Source: Hydrogenophilaceae bacterium
Lineage (GTDB): Bacteria > Pseudomonadota > Gammaproteobacteria > Burkholderiales > Thiobacillaceae
Length of the DNA: 54,700 bases
Reading direction: 5' to 3'
NCBI GenBank assembly: GCA_013389055.1
Contig: JACAEC010000009.1
Location: forward strand, 1 to 54,700
Positions 11,568-20,497 of this stretch are shown here, in pieces (position 1 is the stretch's first letter; every line of letters starts with the position of its first letter). The notes beneath the pieces were generated by a model, which saw only the letters and a list, made by a program, of their open reading frames with translations, was not told the origin of the DNA and searched no databases. A program made the translations under genes and the position numbers.

Positions 11568-14340
11568 GGGCTTCCAGATGCCTTGGCAAGGTGAAACTGA
11601 AGGTGGATCCCTTGCCCCATTCGCTTTCGACGCTGATTTGTCCCCCCAGCAGTTCGACCAGGCGCTTGCATATCGACAGGCCGAGGCCGGTGCCTTCGTG
11701 TTTGCGGCCCAGGCCGTTGTCGATCTGCTGGAAGGGCTGAAACAGGATGCCGAGATTTTCCGGCTTGATGCCGGGGCCGGTGTCGGTCACGCTGATCCGT
11801 ATCATTTCGCCATCGACCCGGCAATGCAAGCCGACCTTGCCCTGCTCGGTGAATTTGATGGCATTGCTCAGCAGGTTGAGGGTGATCTGGTCGACCCGGC
11901 GACGATCGCTGTTGATGGTGCCGACGGCCTGATCGATCTCGACCTGGACGGCCAGGTCTTTCGCCTGGGCCAGGGCCAGGCTGATCTCCACCACATGCTC
12001 CAGGCTCGCACGCAGGTCGAAGGGCTTGCATTCGACCTTGAGCTGGCCGGCCTCGATTTTCGACAGGTCGAGGATGTCGTTGATCAGGGCGAGCAGGTGC
12101 TGGCCGCTGTCGCGGACATAACCGAGCTGCTTGGCCTGTTCCTCGTTGACCGGCCCGGCCAGGCCCATCTGCAGGGCCCCGGTGAAGCCGATGATGGAAT
12201 TGAGCGGGGTGCGCAGTTCATGCGACATGGTGGCGAGGAAGGCCGATTTCAGCTGGTCGGCCTCTTCGGCCCGTTGTCTTGCCACATGCAACTGCAGCTC
12301 CACCTGCTTGCGCAGGGTGATGTCGCGGGTGCTGCTGCGGTAACCGTGGTAGCTGCCGTCCCGGGCGTAGACGGGCTGGCCCACGTGTTCGACCCAGATG
12401 GTCCGCCCGTCCGGGCGGATGAGCCTGAATTCCAGACGGTTCACCTGGCGCTCGACGTAACAGCGCTCGAACAGGCGGCTGACGGTGGCGTGGTCGTCGG
12501 GATGCGCAATGCGTGCCAGCAGGCCGGTGTCGGCGATCAGTTCGCTGGCCTCATGGCCGGTCAGTTGCAGACAGGCGGGGGAGACGTAGCGATACTGACC
12601 ATCCTCGCCGAGCCAGGTCTCCAGGTCGTAGGTGTAGTCGGCGACCAGTCGGTATTGCTCTTCCCGGGCGGCCAGTTCGGCGGTGCGCAGGGAGACCATT
12701 TCCTCGAGATGCCGCCGGTGCCGGTCCAGCTCGATCTCGGCCGTCTTGCGGGCAGTGATGTCCTGCAACGTGCCCTGGGATAGCAGCGGCGTGCCGTCGC
12801 CGCCATAGTGGTGGGCGGCATGACAGTGGACGTGCCGGACCTTGCCGTTGGTCAGCAGCAGGCGGAAATCCATGTTGAACGGCTGGTGGTCCTTGACCGA
12901 TGACCAGAAGGCGTCGTTCAGCCGCTGGCCGTCCTCGGGGTGGATATGGCGCATGGCGCTCTCATACGTGTTGAGCGAGGCCTGGTAGGGGTCGACATCG
13001 AATAGCCGGTAGAACTCATCCGAGCAGCTGAGTTCCCTGGATGCCAGATCGAGATGCCAGTCGCCGATGGCGGCACTGCGCTGGGCCTCTTTCAGACGCG
13101 CTTCGCTTTGGCGCAAGGCCTCTTCGAAACGCTTGCGCTCGCTGATGTCGGTATGGGTGCCGCTGATGCGGATCGGCACCCCCCTCTGATCGAACAGAGC
13201 CACGCCGCGGGCCAGCACCCACAGATATTGGCCGTCTTTCCTGCGGAGGCGGAGTTCGCACTGGTAATGATCGGTCTCGCCCTTGAGGTGGGCATCCAAT
13301 GCCGTCATCGCCCTGGCCAGGTCGCTTGGATGGATGCGACTGGTGAATTCTTCGGGCGAATCGCCGACCTCATCGTCGGGATAGCCGAGCATGGATTTCC
13401 AGCGGGGCGAGTAATAGACCGTGTTCGCGGTCAGGTCGCGGTCCCAGATGCCATCGTTGCTGCCGCGCACGGCCAGATCGAAGCGCCGCTCGGCTGCCTC
13501 CAGCAGTTGTTGCGGTCGCTCGATGCGGCTGTATACCAGGGCGCGATAGATGATGCCGTAGGCGGTGACCTTGTACAGGTGGCCGAGCAGATTGTAGGTG
13601 GCGGTGACACTGGCATAGAGCGTGAAGAACAGTTCCGACATGGCCATGATCCAGACGGCCGCTGCCAGCCAGGCCGTGGTTTCGGCCCCGACTCGCCTGC
13701 GACTGGGCATGAGGAAAAACGCGAAGGTGGCCAGATGGAGGCCGGCAAGGGCATACTCGGCGCCGATCTTGAAGGTTGTCAGCCCTTGACCCGGGATGAA
13801 GGTGCGCGGCAATACGGCCTGGTGCCAGAGCACGGCCCAATAGGTCAAGCCGCCGAAGGCCAAGGCGATGATGGTAAAGATATAGCGGCTGGCTGCGTGG
13901 CGGCTTTGCTTGGTCCAGTAGATTGCCGCCAGCAGCAGGGTCACGGCGGCGACCAGACGGGCGGCCAGCCAGAAATCGATGGCCTTTTCCGGACCGCTGG
14001 GGCTGATGAAGGCCGGCATGCCCTGATAGGACAAGGCATGGGCGAGATCGATCATGCCCACCACCAACAGTCCGGGCCCGATCAGCCCTTCGCCCAGGTT
14101 CTGCGAGGCACCCGGCCGCAGGCTGATGATGAAGACCTGCAGACAGACCGCCATGGAGAAGAACTCGAGGATGGTGTGCAGAACGGCATAGCCTTCCTGG
14201 CCCATCTGGAATTGCTTGCCCGCTATGAACTGGGCGAGCAGAAAGCCCAGCGTGAAAACGGCCGCCCAGTAAAACTGCGGTGTGCGGGGCAAGCTGCTGA
14301 GTGCCAGCGTGGCGGGTGCCGGGAGTGCGAGCAGGCGCAT
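11542..14340 (-). CDS. MASE3-type membrane sensor histidine kinase with three PAS domains
   Basis: 932 residues. The first 270 or so form several membrane helices matching the MASE3 sensor (FYWAAVFTLGFLLAQFIAG, MIDLAHALSYQGMPAFI, FWLAARLVAAVTLLLAAIYW). Three PAS/PAC units follow, the first starting RFDLAVRGSNDGIWDRDL. HisKA has LATMSHELRTPLNSIIGFTG with the phospho-His; the ATPase domain has DTGPGIKPENLGILFQPF and GTGLGLSICKRLVELLGG. There is no receiver, so its partner is probably the small receiver encoded next, whose start overlaps this gene. The signal sensed by MASE3 domains is not known. It is the first gene of the operon. Confidence 0.92.
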   Translation of the reverse strand: MRLLALPAPATLALSSLPRTPQFYWAAVFTLGFLLAQFIAGKQFQMGQEGYAVLHTILEFFSMAVCLQVFIISLRPGASQNLGEGLIGPGLLVVGMIDLAHALSYQGMPAFISPSGPEKAIDFWLAARLVAAVTLLLAAIYWTKQSRHAASRYIFTIIALAFGGLTYWAVLWHQAVLPRTFIPGQGLTTFKIGAEYALAGLHLATFAFFLMPSRRRVGAETTAWLAAAVWIMAMSELFFTLYASVTATYNLLGHLYKVTAYGIIYRALVYSRIERPQQLLEAAERRFDLAVRGSNDGIWDRDLTANTVYYSPRWKSMLGYPDDEVGDSPEEFTSRIHPSDLARAMTALDAHLKGETDHYQCELRLRRKDGQYLWVLARGVALFDQRGVPIRISGTHTDISERKRFEEALRQSEARLKEAQRSAAIGDWHLDLASRELSCSDEFYRLFDVDPYQASLNTYESAMRHIHPEDGQRLNDAFWSSVKDHQPFNMDFRLLLTNGKVRHVHCHAAHHYGGDGTPLLSQGTLQDITARKTAEIELDRHRRHLEEMVSLRTAELAAREEQYRLVADYTYDLETWLGEDGQYRYVSPACLQLTGHEASELIADTGLLARIAHPDDHATVSRLFERCYVERQVNRLEFRLIRPDGRTIWVEHVGQPVYARDGSYHGYRSSTRDITLRKQVELQLHVARQRAEEADQLKSAFLATMSHELRTPLNSIIGFTGALQMGLAGPVNEEQAKQLGYVRDSGQHLLALINDILDLSKIEAGQLKVECKPFDLRASLEHVVEISLALAQAKDLAVQVEIDQAVGTINSDRRRVDQITLNLLSNAIKFTEQGKVGLHCRVDGEMIRISVTDTGPGIKPENLGILFQPFQQIDNGLGRKHEGTGLGLSICKRLVELLGGQISVESEWGKGSTFSFTLPRHLEAHEDPDSLH

Positions 14341-14683
14341 CGAAGTGTGATCAGGCCATGGCCGGGATATCGGCCGACGGCCCTTTGCCTAAGCGGGTGC
14401 TGTCGCCTGTTGCCGGGCCTTGCCCGGCGGTGTTGCCATGCATTTGGGCCTCCAGGGTTGTCTAAGGCTTTGTTCTAAGCCCCTGTTTTTCTTTCTGTAT
14501 ACCTGCTTTATACTTAATCTGTGGCGCTTATACCTAGGGCCTCTAGGCCGAATCCGGTATTGGTCGCAGGGGGCGTTGTAAAAAATTGAAAACAAGGGCG
14601 ACTCAAGCCACCGCATTCTGCCGCGCGCTCGGCTCGGATGGCGCGGCGCTCTTGTCATCATACTGACAACTGGCCTGATTAAA
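14341..14683. promoter_or_regulatory. 343-base divergent intergenic region between MASE3 kinase and EAL-CBS-GGDEF genes
   Basis: No gene is supported here. A perfect hairpin GCCGGGC-ctt-GCCCGGC lies at 14412-14428, a near direct repeat of TTGT(T)CTAAG at about 14458-14480, and an AT-richer stretch at about 14490-14540 has several TATAC-type hexamers on both strands (for example TATACT in tttaTACTTaatctg) that could serve promoters in either direction. The short ORF 14389-14661 on the minus strand has no protein-like features. No named operator was recognised. Confidence 0.4.
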
Positions 14684-16555
14684 GTGCCCAGGTTTTGGTT
14701 TGACCATGGCCCGACAATCGTGAATTTATCTTACCTGCGGGTCGCCTTGTCCGGGGTACTGGAACACAAGCGCATCACCACGCTGTTCCAGCCGATCGTG
14801 GATATGAGGAATGCCAGCGTCTATGGTTACGAGGCCCTGTCGCGCGGCCCCTCCGACAGCCCCCTGCATTCACCGATGGCCCTGTTGCGCTCGGCGGACC
14901 ATATCGGCTTGGCCGCAGAGGTGGAACAGCTTTGCTTCGAGATGGCCCTGCATCAGTTCGCGGAGCGCAAGCTATCCGGCAAACTGTTTGCCAACCTGCG
15001 GCCGGCCCGCTTGGTGGAACCCTATTTCCAGCCGGCCAATCTGGCCAAGGTGCTGAAGTCCTTCGGCATCGCCCCGCAAAACCTCATCCTGGAATTGACC
15101 GAGAGCGACCCGGTCGAGGATTACGCCCAGCTGGCCGCGGCGAGTGAGGCCTTGCGCCGCATCGGCCTGAGCGTGGCCATGGACGACCTGGGCGAGGGCT
15201 TTTCCAGCCTGCGCCTGTGGTCGGAAATGAAGCCGGGTTACGTGAAGCTCGACAAGCACTTCATCTCCGGCCTGAATCAGGATCCGGTCAAGCTGCAGTT
15301 TGTCCGCTCCATGCAGCAGATCGCCGACAACGCCAATGCCCTGATCATCGCCGAGGGCGTGGAGACCGCGTCGGAACTGGCCATCGTCAGGGATCTCGGC
15401 ATCGCCTTCGTGCAGGGCTATCTGATCGGCCGGCCGGCCGCGACGCCCTCGGCCGTGCCCTCGCCGGATGTCGTGCAGAGCATCGGGCGCGTCGAGATCA
15501 GCGTGTTTCCCAGCGTGACCAACGGCGGTTCCGGCCAGCGCTGTGCCCGCCAGCTATTGATCGAGGCGCCGGTCGTCACGCCAGCCACGCCGAGCGAGCA
15601 GGTGTTGGAATTGCTGCTGAAGCATCAGGGGCTGCATGCCGTGGCGGTCGTCAAGAATGGCCTGCCGGTGGGCATGTTGACCCGGCCCTTGCTGCTCGAC
15701 CGCTTCACCCGGATCTATACCCGGGAGCTCTATGGCAAGAAGCCCTGTTCGGTGTTCATGGAAAAAGACCCCTTGGTGGTCGATATCGGCACCCAGATCG
15801 CCGACCTGTCGGAACTGGTGGTGATGAAGGGCAAGCAGGCCTTCACCGATGGTTTCATCATCACCGAGAACGGTCAGTATCGCGGCATGGGTTCCGGCTA
15901 CGACCTGATGCGAACCATCACCGAGATGCAGGTGGTGGCGGCCCGCTACGCCAACCCGCTGACCCTGCTGCCGGGCAATGTGCCCCTCCATGAGCACACT
16001 GACCGGCTGCTGGCGGCGGGGGTCGAATTCGTTGCGGCCCATTGCGATCTGGATTACTTCAAGCCCTTCAACGACGTTTACGGCTATCGCAAGGGCGATG
16101 CCATGATCCAGTTGCTCGTCCGCATCCTGTCGCAGGAATGCGACCCGAGCCTGGACTTTCTCGGTCATGTCGGCGGTGACGACTTCATCGTGCTGTTCCA
16201 AAGCCGCGATTGGCAGGTGCGCTGCCAGCGCGCCTTGGCCCGGTTCGATGCCGAGCGCATGGCCCTGTTCCAATTCGAACACGTCGCCGAGGGCGGCTAT
16301 TTCAGCGAGAACCGCCTGGGCAAGATGGTCTTTCACCCCCTGGTCAGCCTGTCGATCGGTGCCGTGCCGGTCGGACAGGAAGGCTTCTGCCAGCGCCAGG
16401 AGGTCGAGCGCGCCGCCGCCGAGGCGAAAAAGCAGGCCAAGAAGCAGGACGGCAGCAGCCTGTTCGTCGAGCGGCGCCAGTGCGGCAAAGCGGTCGATAC
16501 GCCAGTCGAAGACCAGCCCGCAGTCTCCCCCTTAGACAATGTCGCGGCGGCCTAG
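14684..16555 (+). CDS. EAL-CBS-GGDEF c-di-GMP phosphodiesterase
   Basis: About 623 residues. EAL domain at about 20-265 keeps the catalytic set: YGYEALSRGP, Asn in FANLRPARL, ELTES, MDDLGEGFSSL, VKLDKHF, AEGVETASE and VQGYLIG. A CBS pair follows (VTPATPSEQVLELLLKHQG to DLSELVVMKGKQAFTDGF), then a GGDEF domain whose signature is GGDDF rather than GGDEF/GGEEF and which lacks the RxxD inhibitory site. It probably hydrolyses c-di-GMP, with the CBS and degenerate GGDEF parts regulating it. The start is uncertain: GTG 14684 and GTG 14720 (giving VNLSYLRVALSG) are both possible and neither has a clear ribosome binding site. It is divergent from the kinase operon. Confidence 0.88.
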   Translation: MPRFWFDHGPTIVNLSYLRVALSGVLEHKRITTLFQPIVDMRNASVYGYEALSRGPSDSPLHSPMALLRSADHIGLAAEVEQLCFEMALHQFAERKLSGKLFANLRPARLVEPYFQPANLAKVLKSFGIAPQNLILELTESDPVEDYAQLAAASEALRRIGLSVAMDDLGEGFSSLRLWSEMKPGYVKLDKHFISGLNQDPVKLQFVRSMQQIADNANALIIAEGVETASELAIVRDLGIAFVQGYLIGRPAATPSAVPSPDVVQSIGRVEISVFPSVTNGGSGQRCARQLLIEAPVVTPATPSEQVLELLLKHQGLHAVAVVKNGLPVGMLTRPLLLDRFTRIYTRELYGKKPCSVFMEKDPLVVDIGTQIADLSELVVMKGKQAFTDGFIITENGQYRGMGSGYDLMRTITEMQVVAARYANPLTLLPGNVPLHEHTDRLLAAGVEFVAAHCDLDYFKPFNDVYGYRKGDAMIQLLVRILSQECDPSLDFLGHVGGDDFIVLFQSRDWQVRCQRALARFDAERMALFQFEHVAEGGYFSENRLGKMVFHPLVSLSIGAVPVGQEGFCQRQEVERAAAEAKKQAKKQDGSSLFVERRQCGKAVDTPVEDQPAVSPLDNVAAA

Positions 16556-16607
16556 CCTTGTAACCCCCGGTTCGGCCGCTTGTATTACCATCACGCACTG
16601 CCTGGCA

Positions 16608-16791
16608 TAAGAGCCTATTTCAGTAGGGCTCATGTCCCGCGTTGCAGGCGGCTCGTGGAGAGTGACTCCACTCCGCAAGGGATACCGCCCCCGGCGCTTT
16701 TGGCGCCGGGGACATATTCGCCCCCTGCGCCTTGCCCTGCATCCCGCAGGCGGGCGGCGCGGGGTATGTTCCCTACTGAAATAGGCTCTAA
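16608..16791. mobile_element. MITE-like inverted-repeat element, copy A (178 bp plus TAA duplication)
   Basis: The element runs 16611-16788. Its ends are perfect 18-base inverted repeats, GAGCCTATTTCAGTAGGG, extending imperfectly to about 31 bases (CTCATGTCCCGCG on the left, AACATACCCCGCG on the right end read inward). TAA flanks both sides (16608-16610 and 16789-16791), consistent with a 3-base target duplication. Inside are two further perfect stems, GTGGAG-N5-CTCCAC and CCCCGGCGC-N5-GCGCCGGGG. There is no transposase gene, so it would need one supplied elsewhere. It matches copy B at 30187-30301 in inverted orientation. ORF 16580-16804 merely reads through it. Confidence 0.8.
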
Positions 16792-16828
16792 GGCCATGGC
16801 GTAGTCAAAAAAGATAGCGAGGTGAGGT

Positions 16829-17434
16829 GTGCGTGAATTCTGGGATACCTTGTACGGCGACGAGGCCTATGTCTATGGCACCGAGCCGAATGCCTTTCTG
16901 GCGTCGCAAAAAAATTGGCTGAAGCCGGGCCAGGAGGTGCTGGCCATGGCCGACGGCGAAGGCCGCAACGGGGTATGGCTGGCCGAGCAGGGACTCAAGG
17001 TCCATGCGGTGGATTTTTCGCCCATCGCCCAAGCCAAGGCCGAGCACCTGGCCAAGGCCCGCGGGGTCGAGATCGCCTTCGAACAGGCCGATTTGTTGAA
17101 TTGGGATTGGGGGGCGGACCGCTACGACGTCATCGTGGCGATCTTCGTCCAGTTCGCCGACTCACGCGCACGGCCGGCCCTGTTCGCCAAGATGCGGCGG
17201 GCCTTGAGGCGCGGTGGCCTGTTGATCCTGCAGGGTTATCGGCCCGAGCAATTGAAATACGGCACCGGCGGGCCGTCAAGTGCCGACAATATGTATACCG
17301 AAGCGATCCTGCGCGAAGCTTTTGCCGAGTTCGAGATCGTGCATCTCTCCGAACACGACGATTTCATCAGCGAGGGCTACAAGCACCACGGCATGTCGGC
17401 GCTGATCGACATGGTGGCGCGCAAGCCGGCCTGA
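16829..17434 (+). CDS. class I SAM-dependent methyltransferase
   Basis: 201 residues of a Rossmann-fold methyltransferase. Motif I is LAMADGEGRNGVWLAEQG, the acidic end of beta-2 is VHAVDFSP, and YDVIVAIFVQF followed by LRRGGLLILQGY are the later motifs. The substrate cannot be read from sequence; relatives are often labelled TehB-like or simply methyltransferase. The start is GTG 16829, preceded by GAGGTGAGG, and it gives a compact N-terminus MREFWDTLYG. Mobile element copy A ends 37 bases upstream. The gene converges on the rhodanese gene with a 19-base gap. Confidence 0.88.
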   Translation: MREFWDTLYGDEAYVYGTEPNAFLASQKNWLKPGQEVLAMADGEGRNGVWLAEQGLKVHAVDFSPIAQAKAEHLAKARGVEIAFEQADLLNWDWGADRYDVIVAIFVQFADSRARPALFAKMRRALRRGGLLILQGYRPEQLKYGTGGPSSADNMYTEAILREAFAEFEIVHLSEHDDFISEGYKHHGMSALIDMVARKPA

Positions 17435-17453
17435 GCGGCCGGCTTGGTGAAGC

Positions 17454-18068
17454 TTAGTTGCGTGCCGGTTCCGACTTCAGCGTGCTCAGGTGGAACAGCG
17501 GCTTGCCCGGCTTGTAGGACCAGGGCAGGCCGGCATTCTTCCAGCCGTTGACGCTGCGCTTGCCCTTGTTGGCGCCGGCATTGGCCATGTCGCCCTCAAA
17601 GCCGTCGACCACGCTCCAGACGTTCTTGTAGCCGGCCTCGCTCAGCAGGGTGACGGCCTTGGTGCTGCGGTCGCCCGAGCGGCACATGACCACGATGGCG
17701 GCGTTGCTGTCGAGGTTGCGCTCGAAAGCCAGGTTTTCCACCTGGTTGACGAAGTCGGGGTTCAACTCATTGTCGAAATCGCCGAGTTTCTCGTTCCAGC
17801 GGTCATAGCGGAAATGGACGATCGGGATGTTGGCGTCGATGCCCTGGGCGAAGCCGATCAATTGCAGCTCCTGCGGGGTGCGGACATCGATGAACAGCAC
17901 GTTCTTGTTCTGTTGGGCGATGAAGCCGGGCACGTCGGCGGCGTTGAGATACTTGGCCAACACGGTGCGCTTCTTCTCCGGCACGCTGGCGGGGTCGACA
18001 TCGCCGGCGTGGGCGGTAAGGCTGGCGGCCAGCAGGCCGGCGGCAAGGAGCTTGAGTAATGTCTTCAT
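17454..18068 (-). CDS. secreted rhodanese-domain protein
   Basis: 204 residues from ATG 18068, chosen because GAAAGGAA lies just upstream and it begins with a clean signal peptide (MKTLLKLLAAGLLAASLTAHA, then GDVDP). The track start at 18143 adds an unlikely N-terminus. The rhodanese domain has the entry motif NVLFIDVRTPQE and the active-site loop VVMCRSGDRS with the sulfur-carrying Cys, then AGYKNVWSVVDGFEGD. Secreted single-domain rhodaneses probably handle sulfane sulfur in the periplasm, which fits a sulfur-oxidising host with fccAB in the same window. The sulfur donor and acceptor are not known. Confidence 0.9.
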   Translation of the reverse strand: MKTLLKLLAAGLLAASLTAHAGDVDPASVPEKKRTVLAKYLNAADVPGFIAQQNKNVLFIDVRTPQELQLIGFAQGIDANIPIVHFRYDRWNEKLGDFDNELNPDFVNQVENLAFERNLDSNAAIVVMCRSGDRSTKAVTLLSEAGYKNVWSVVDGFEGDMANAGANKGKRSVNGWKNAGLPWSYKPGKPLFHLSTLKSEPARN

Positions 18069-18201
18069 AAAATTCCTTTCGAATCGTTGATACGAATGGC
18101 GCTGCAAATCGAGGCGCAGCCCGCTATGTAGAAAAGAATACAAGAATATAAGAAATTACTAATATGGTTAGTTCGTATTAGGGTGCGTCAGTAGGGATTT
18201 A
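18069..18201 (-). promoter_or_regulatory. AT-rich upstream region of the rhodanese gene
   Basis: The stretch is clearly AT-richer than its surroundings (gaatacaagaatataagaa). It has an inverted repeat CTAATA-N11-TATTAG (18159-18181) about 90-110 bases upstream of the rhodanese start, a position suitable for an operator or activator site. AATATTAG/TATAAG-type hexamers could provide a -10. No regulator is assigned. Confidence 0.35.
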
Positions 18202-18218
18202 GAGCCTATTTCAGTAGG
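18199..18218. repeat. solo end of the MITE-like element family, copy C
   Basis: TTA followed by GAGCCTATTTCAGTAGG (18202-18218), which is 17 bases of the 18-base terminal repeat of copies A and B, plus TTA as the complement of the TAA target. No matching opposite end is found nearby and the adjoining sequence does not match the interior of A or B. A further CAGTAGGG lies at 18189-18196, just outside. Probably a decayed or internally deleted copy. Confidence 0.65.
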
Positions 18219-18233
18219 CAATGTAAAGCGGGG

Positions 18234-19175
18234 CTAGGGCCGGCGGCGCCAGAGCTTCCAGGCGTCCCGGGGGCGAACTGTGCGTGTGGTCGGCAAGCTG
18301 CCGGTGGTATAGAGCCTGAGGCAGGCCAGTCGGCCCTGCTTCAGGGCCGCCAGTGCCGGCGCGAACCACCGGGTTTCGTAGCGAGCCAACGCGGCGGCGC
18401 GAGCTGAACCGTTCAAGCCTTGCAGTCCTTTAAGGATCACCACTGTCTCCGCTACGCCCGGGCCGAGTTCGGCGAGTGAGGCCGGCTCGCTTCGGGTCGC
18501 CACCGCATCGGCAGCCTCAGCCAGGGCCGCGCCGTAGATCCGTGCGGAGCGAAGCTTGCCCAAAGCGGACAAGCTGCCGCCGCCCCAGAGCCAGATGCTG
18601 TTGATCGGCGCCAGGCCACGGCCTTCGCGGGCCTGGTTGATCGGATGATCGTGCAGCAGCATCTGGGCCTCGTTGATGACGCTGCGCCAGCGCCGCGCAT
18701 CGGCGCCTTGCGGCAGATGCGGGTGGATGCCCTGGCCAATGACTTCAGACAAGGGGGTGGTCTGCATGGCGGGGGCTTGGCCGAGTTTGAGATACCAGCG
18801 GTCCGGGGCCAGCGGCAGGAACTCGAGGCCGTCCGGCAGGAAGTGCCCGTTCAAGGTGGTGGTCAGGGTTTCGGCCTCCGCTTGGCTCAGCCCCAGGCCG
18901 CGGGGATCGGTCAGGACCAGTTGGTCGATGTTGAGATGCAGATAGACCGGGTCGGCACGCAGCCAATAGGCGTTGCCGGCATCGCCGCCATCGTCGAGCA
19001 GGGAGAGCGCGGCGATCGGGCAAGCATCGACGCCAATGGCCCGGCACAGCGCTTGCGGCAGGCAGGCGGCCGGTGATGGATCGGCCTGGCCGCGTGCCAG
19101 CAAGGCCCGCAGGGCCGGTGTCAGGCTCAGGTCCGATTCGGCGCTGAGCAGTTCCGGGATGATCAAATGCAGCAT
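18234..19175 (-). CDS. conserved COG4255-like protein (RpfE / phosphoglycerate-mutase-like), function unknown
   Basis: 313 residues. Recognisable family features are LLHDHPINQAREGRGLAPINSIWLWGGG and the start MLHLIIPELL, which I associate with the COG4255 group, sometimes annotated as RpfE-type regulatory protein or cofactor-independent phosphoglycerate mutase. The metal-ligand set of a real phosphoglycerate mutase was not identified, so I do not assign that activity. It lies 33 bases after transaldolase on the same strand and is probably co-transcribed with it. Confidence 0.7.
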   Translation of the reverse strand: MLHLIIPELLSAESDLSLTPALRALLARGQADPSPAACLPQALCRAIGVDACPIAALSLLDDGGDAGNAYWLRADPVYLHLNIDQLVLTDPRGLGLSQAEAETLTTTLNGHFLPDGLEFLPLAPDRWYLKLGQAPAMQTTPLSEVIGQGIHPHLPQGADARRWRSVINEAQMLLHDHPINQAREGRGLAPINSIWLWGGGSLSALGKLRSARIYGAALAEAADAVATRSEPASLAELGPGVAETVVILKGLQGLNGSARAAALARYETRWFAPALAALKQGRLACLRLYTTGSLPTTRTVRPRDAWKLWRRRP

Positions 19176-19208
19176 GGGCCAAGTGTAACTTGGTCCACGT
19201 GATGCATC

Positions 19209-20285
<1,077 letters not shown>

Positions 20286-20497
20286 CGTGTTTCCCTCTCT
20301 GCTTGTTGTGGTCTCGGGCGTGGGGCATCCCAAGGGTCTCCGGTCGCTTTGTCTTTATAGACGAGCACCCCGAGTTTGGTATGGATATACCGAGCGCAGG
20401 GGTGTTGCCTTCGGCCTGGGCTGCCCCTTATGCTGGCCGGACAATAGCTGGCATAAACGGGTGAACCCCATCGCCCCCATCGTCGAGGAGGAGTGTC
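20286..20497. promoter_or_regulatory. divergent promoter region between tal and DUF2189 gene
   Basis: 212 bases with no supported gene. Near the middle is a partial palindrome GGTATggATATACC (about 20379-20392) and a near-palindrome GTCTTTATAGAC (about 20353-20364) whose minus-strand reading TATAAA could be the tal -10. GAGGAGGAG just before 20498 is the ribosome binding site of the plus-strand gene. ORF 20287-20526 shows no protein-like character. Confidence 0.35.

Noticed and set aside
16580-16804. 74-residue ORF through mobile element copy A
   Set aside because: It merely reads through the inverted repeats; no protein features and not shared by copy B in frame.
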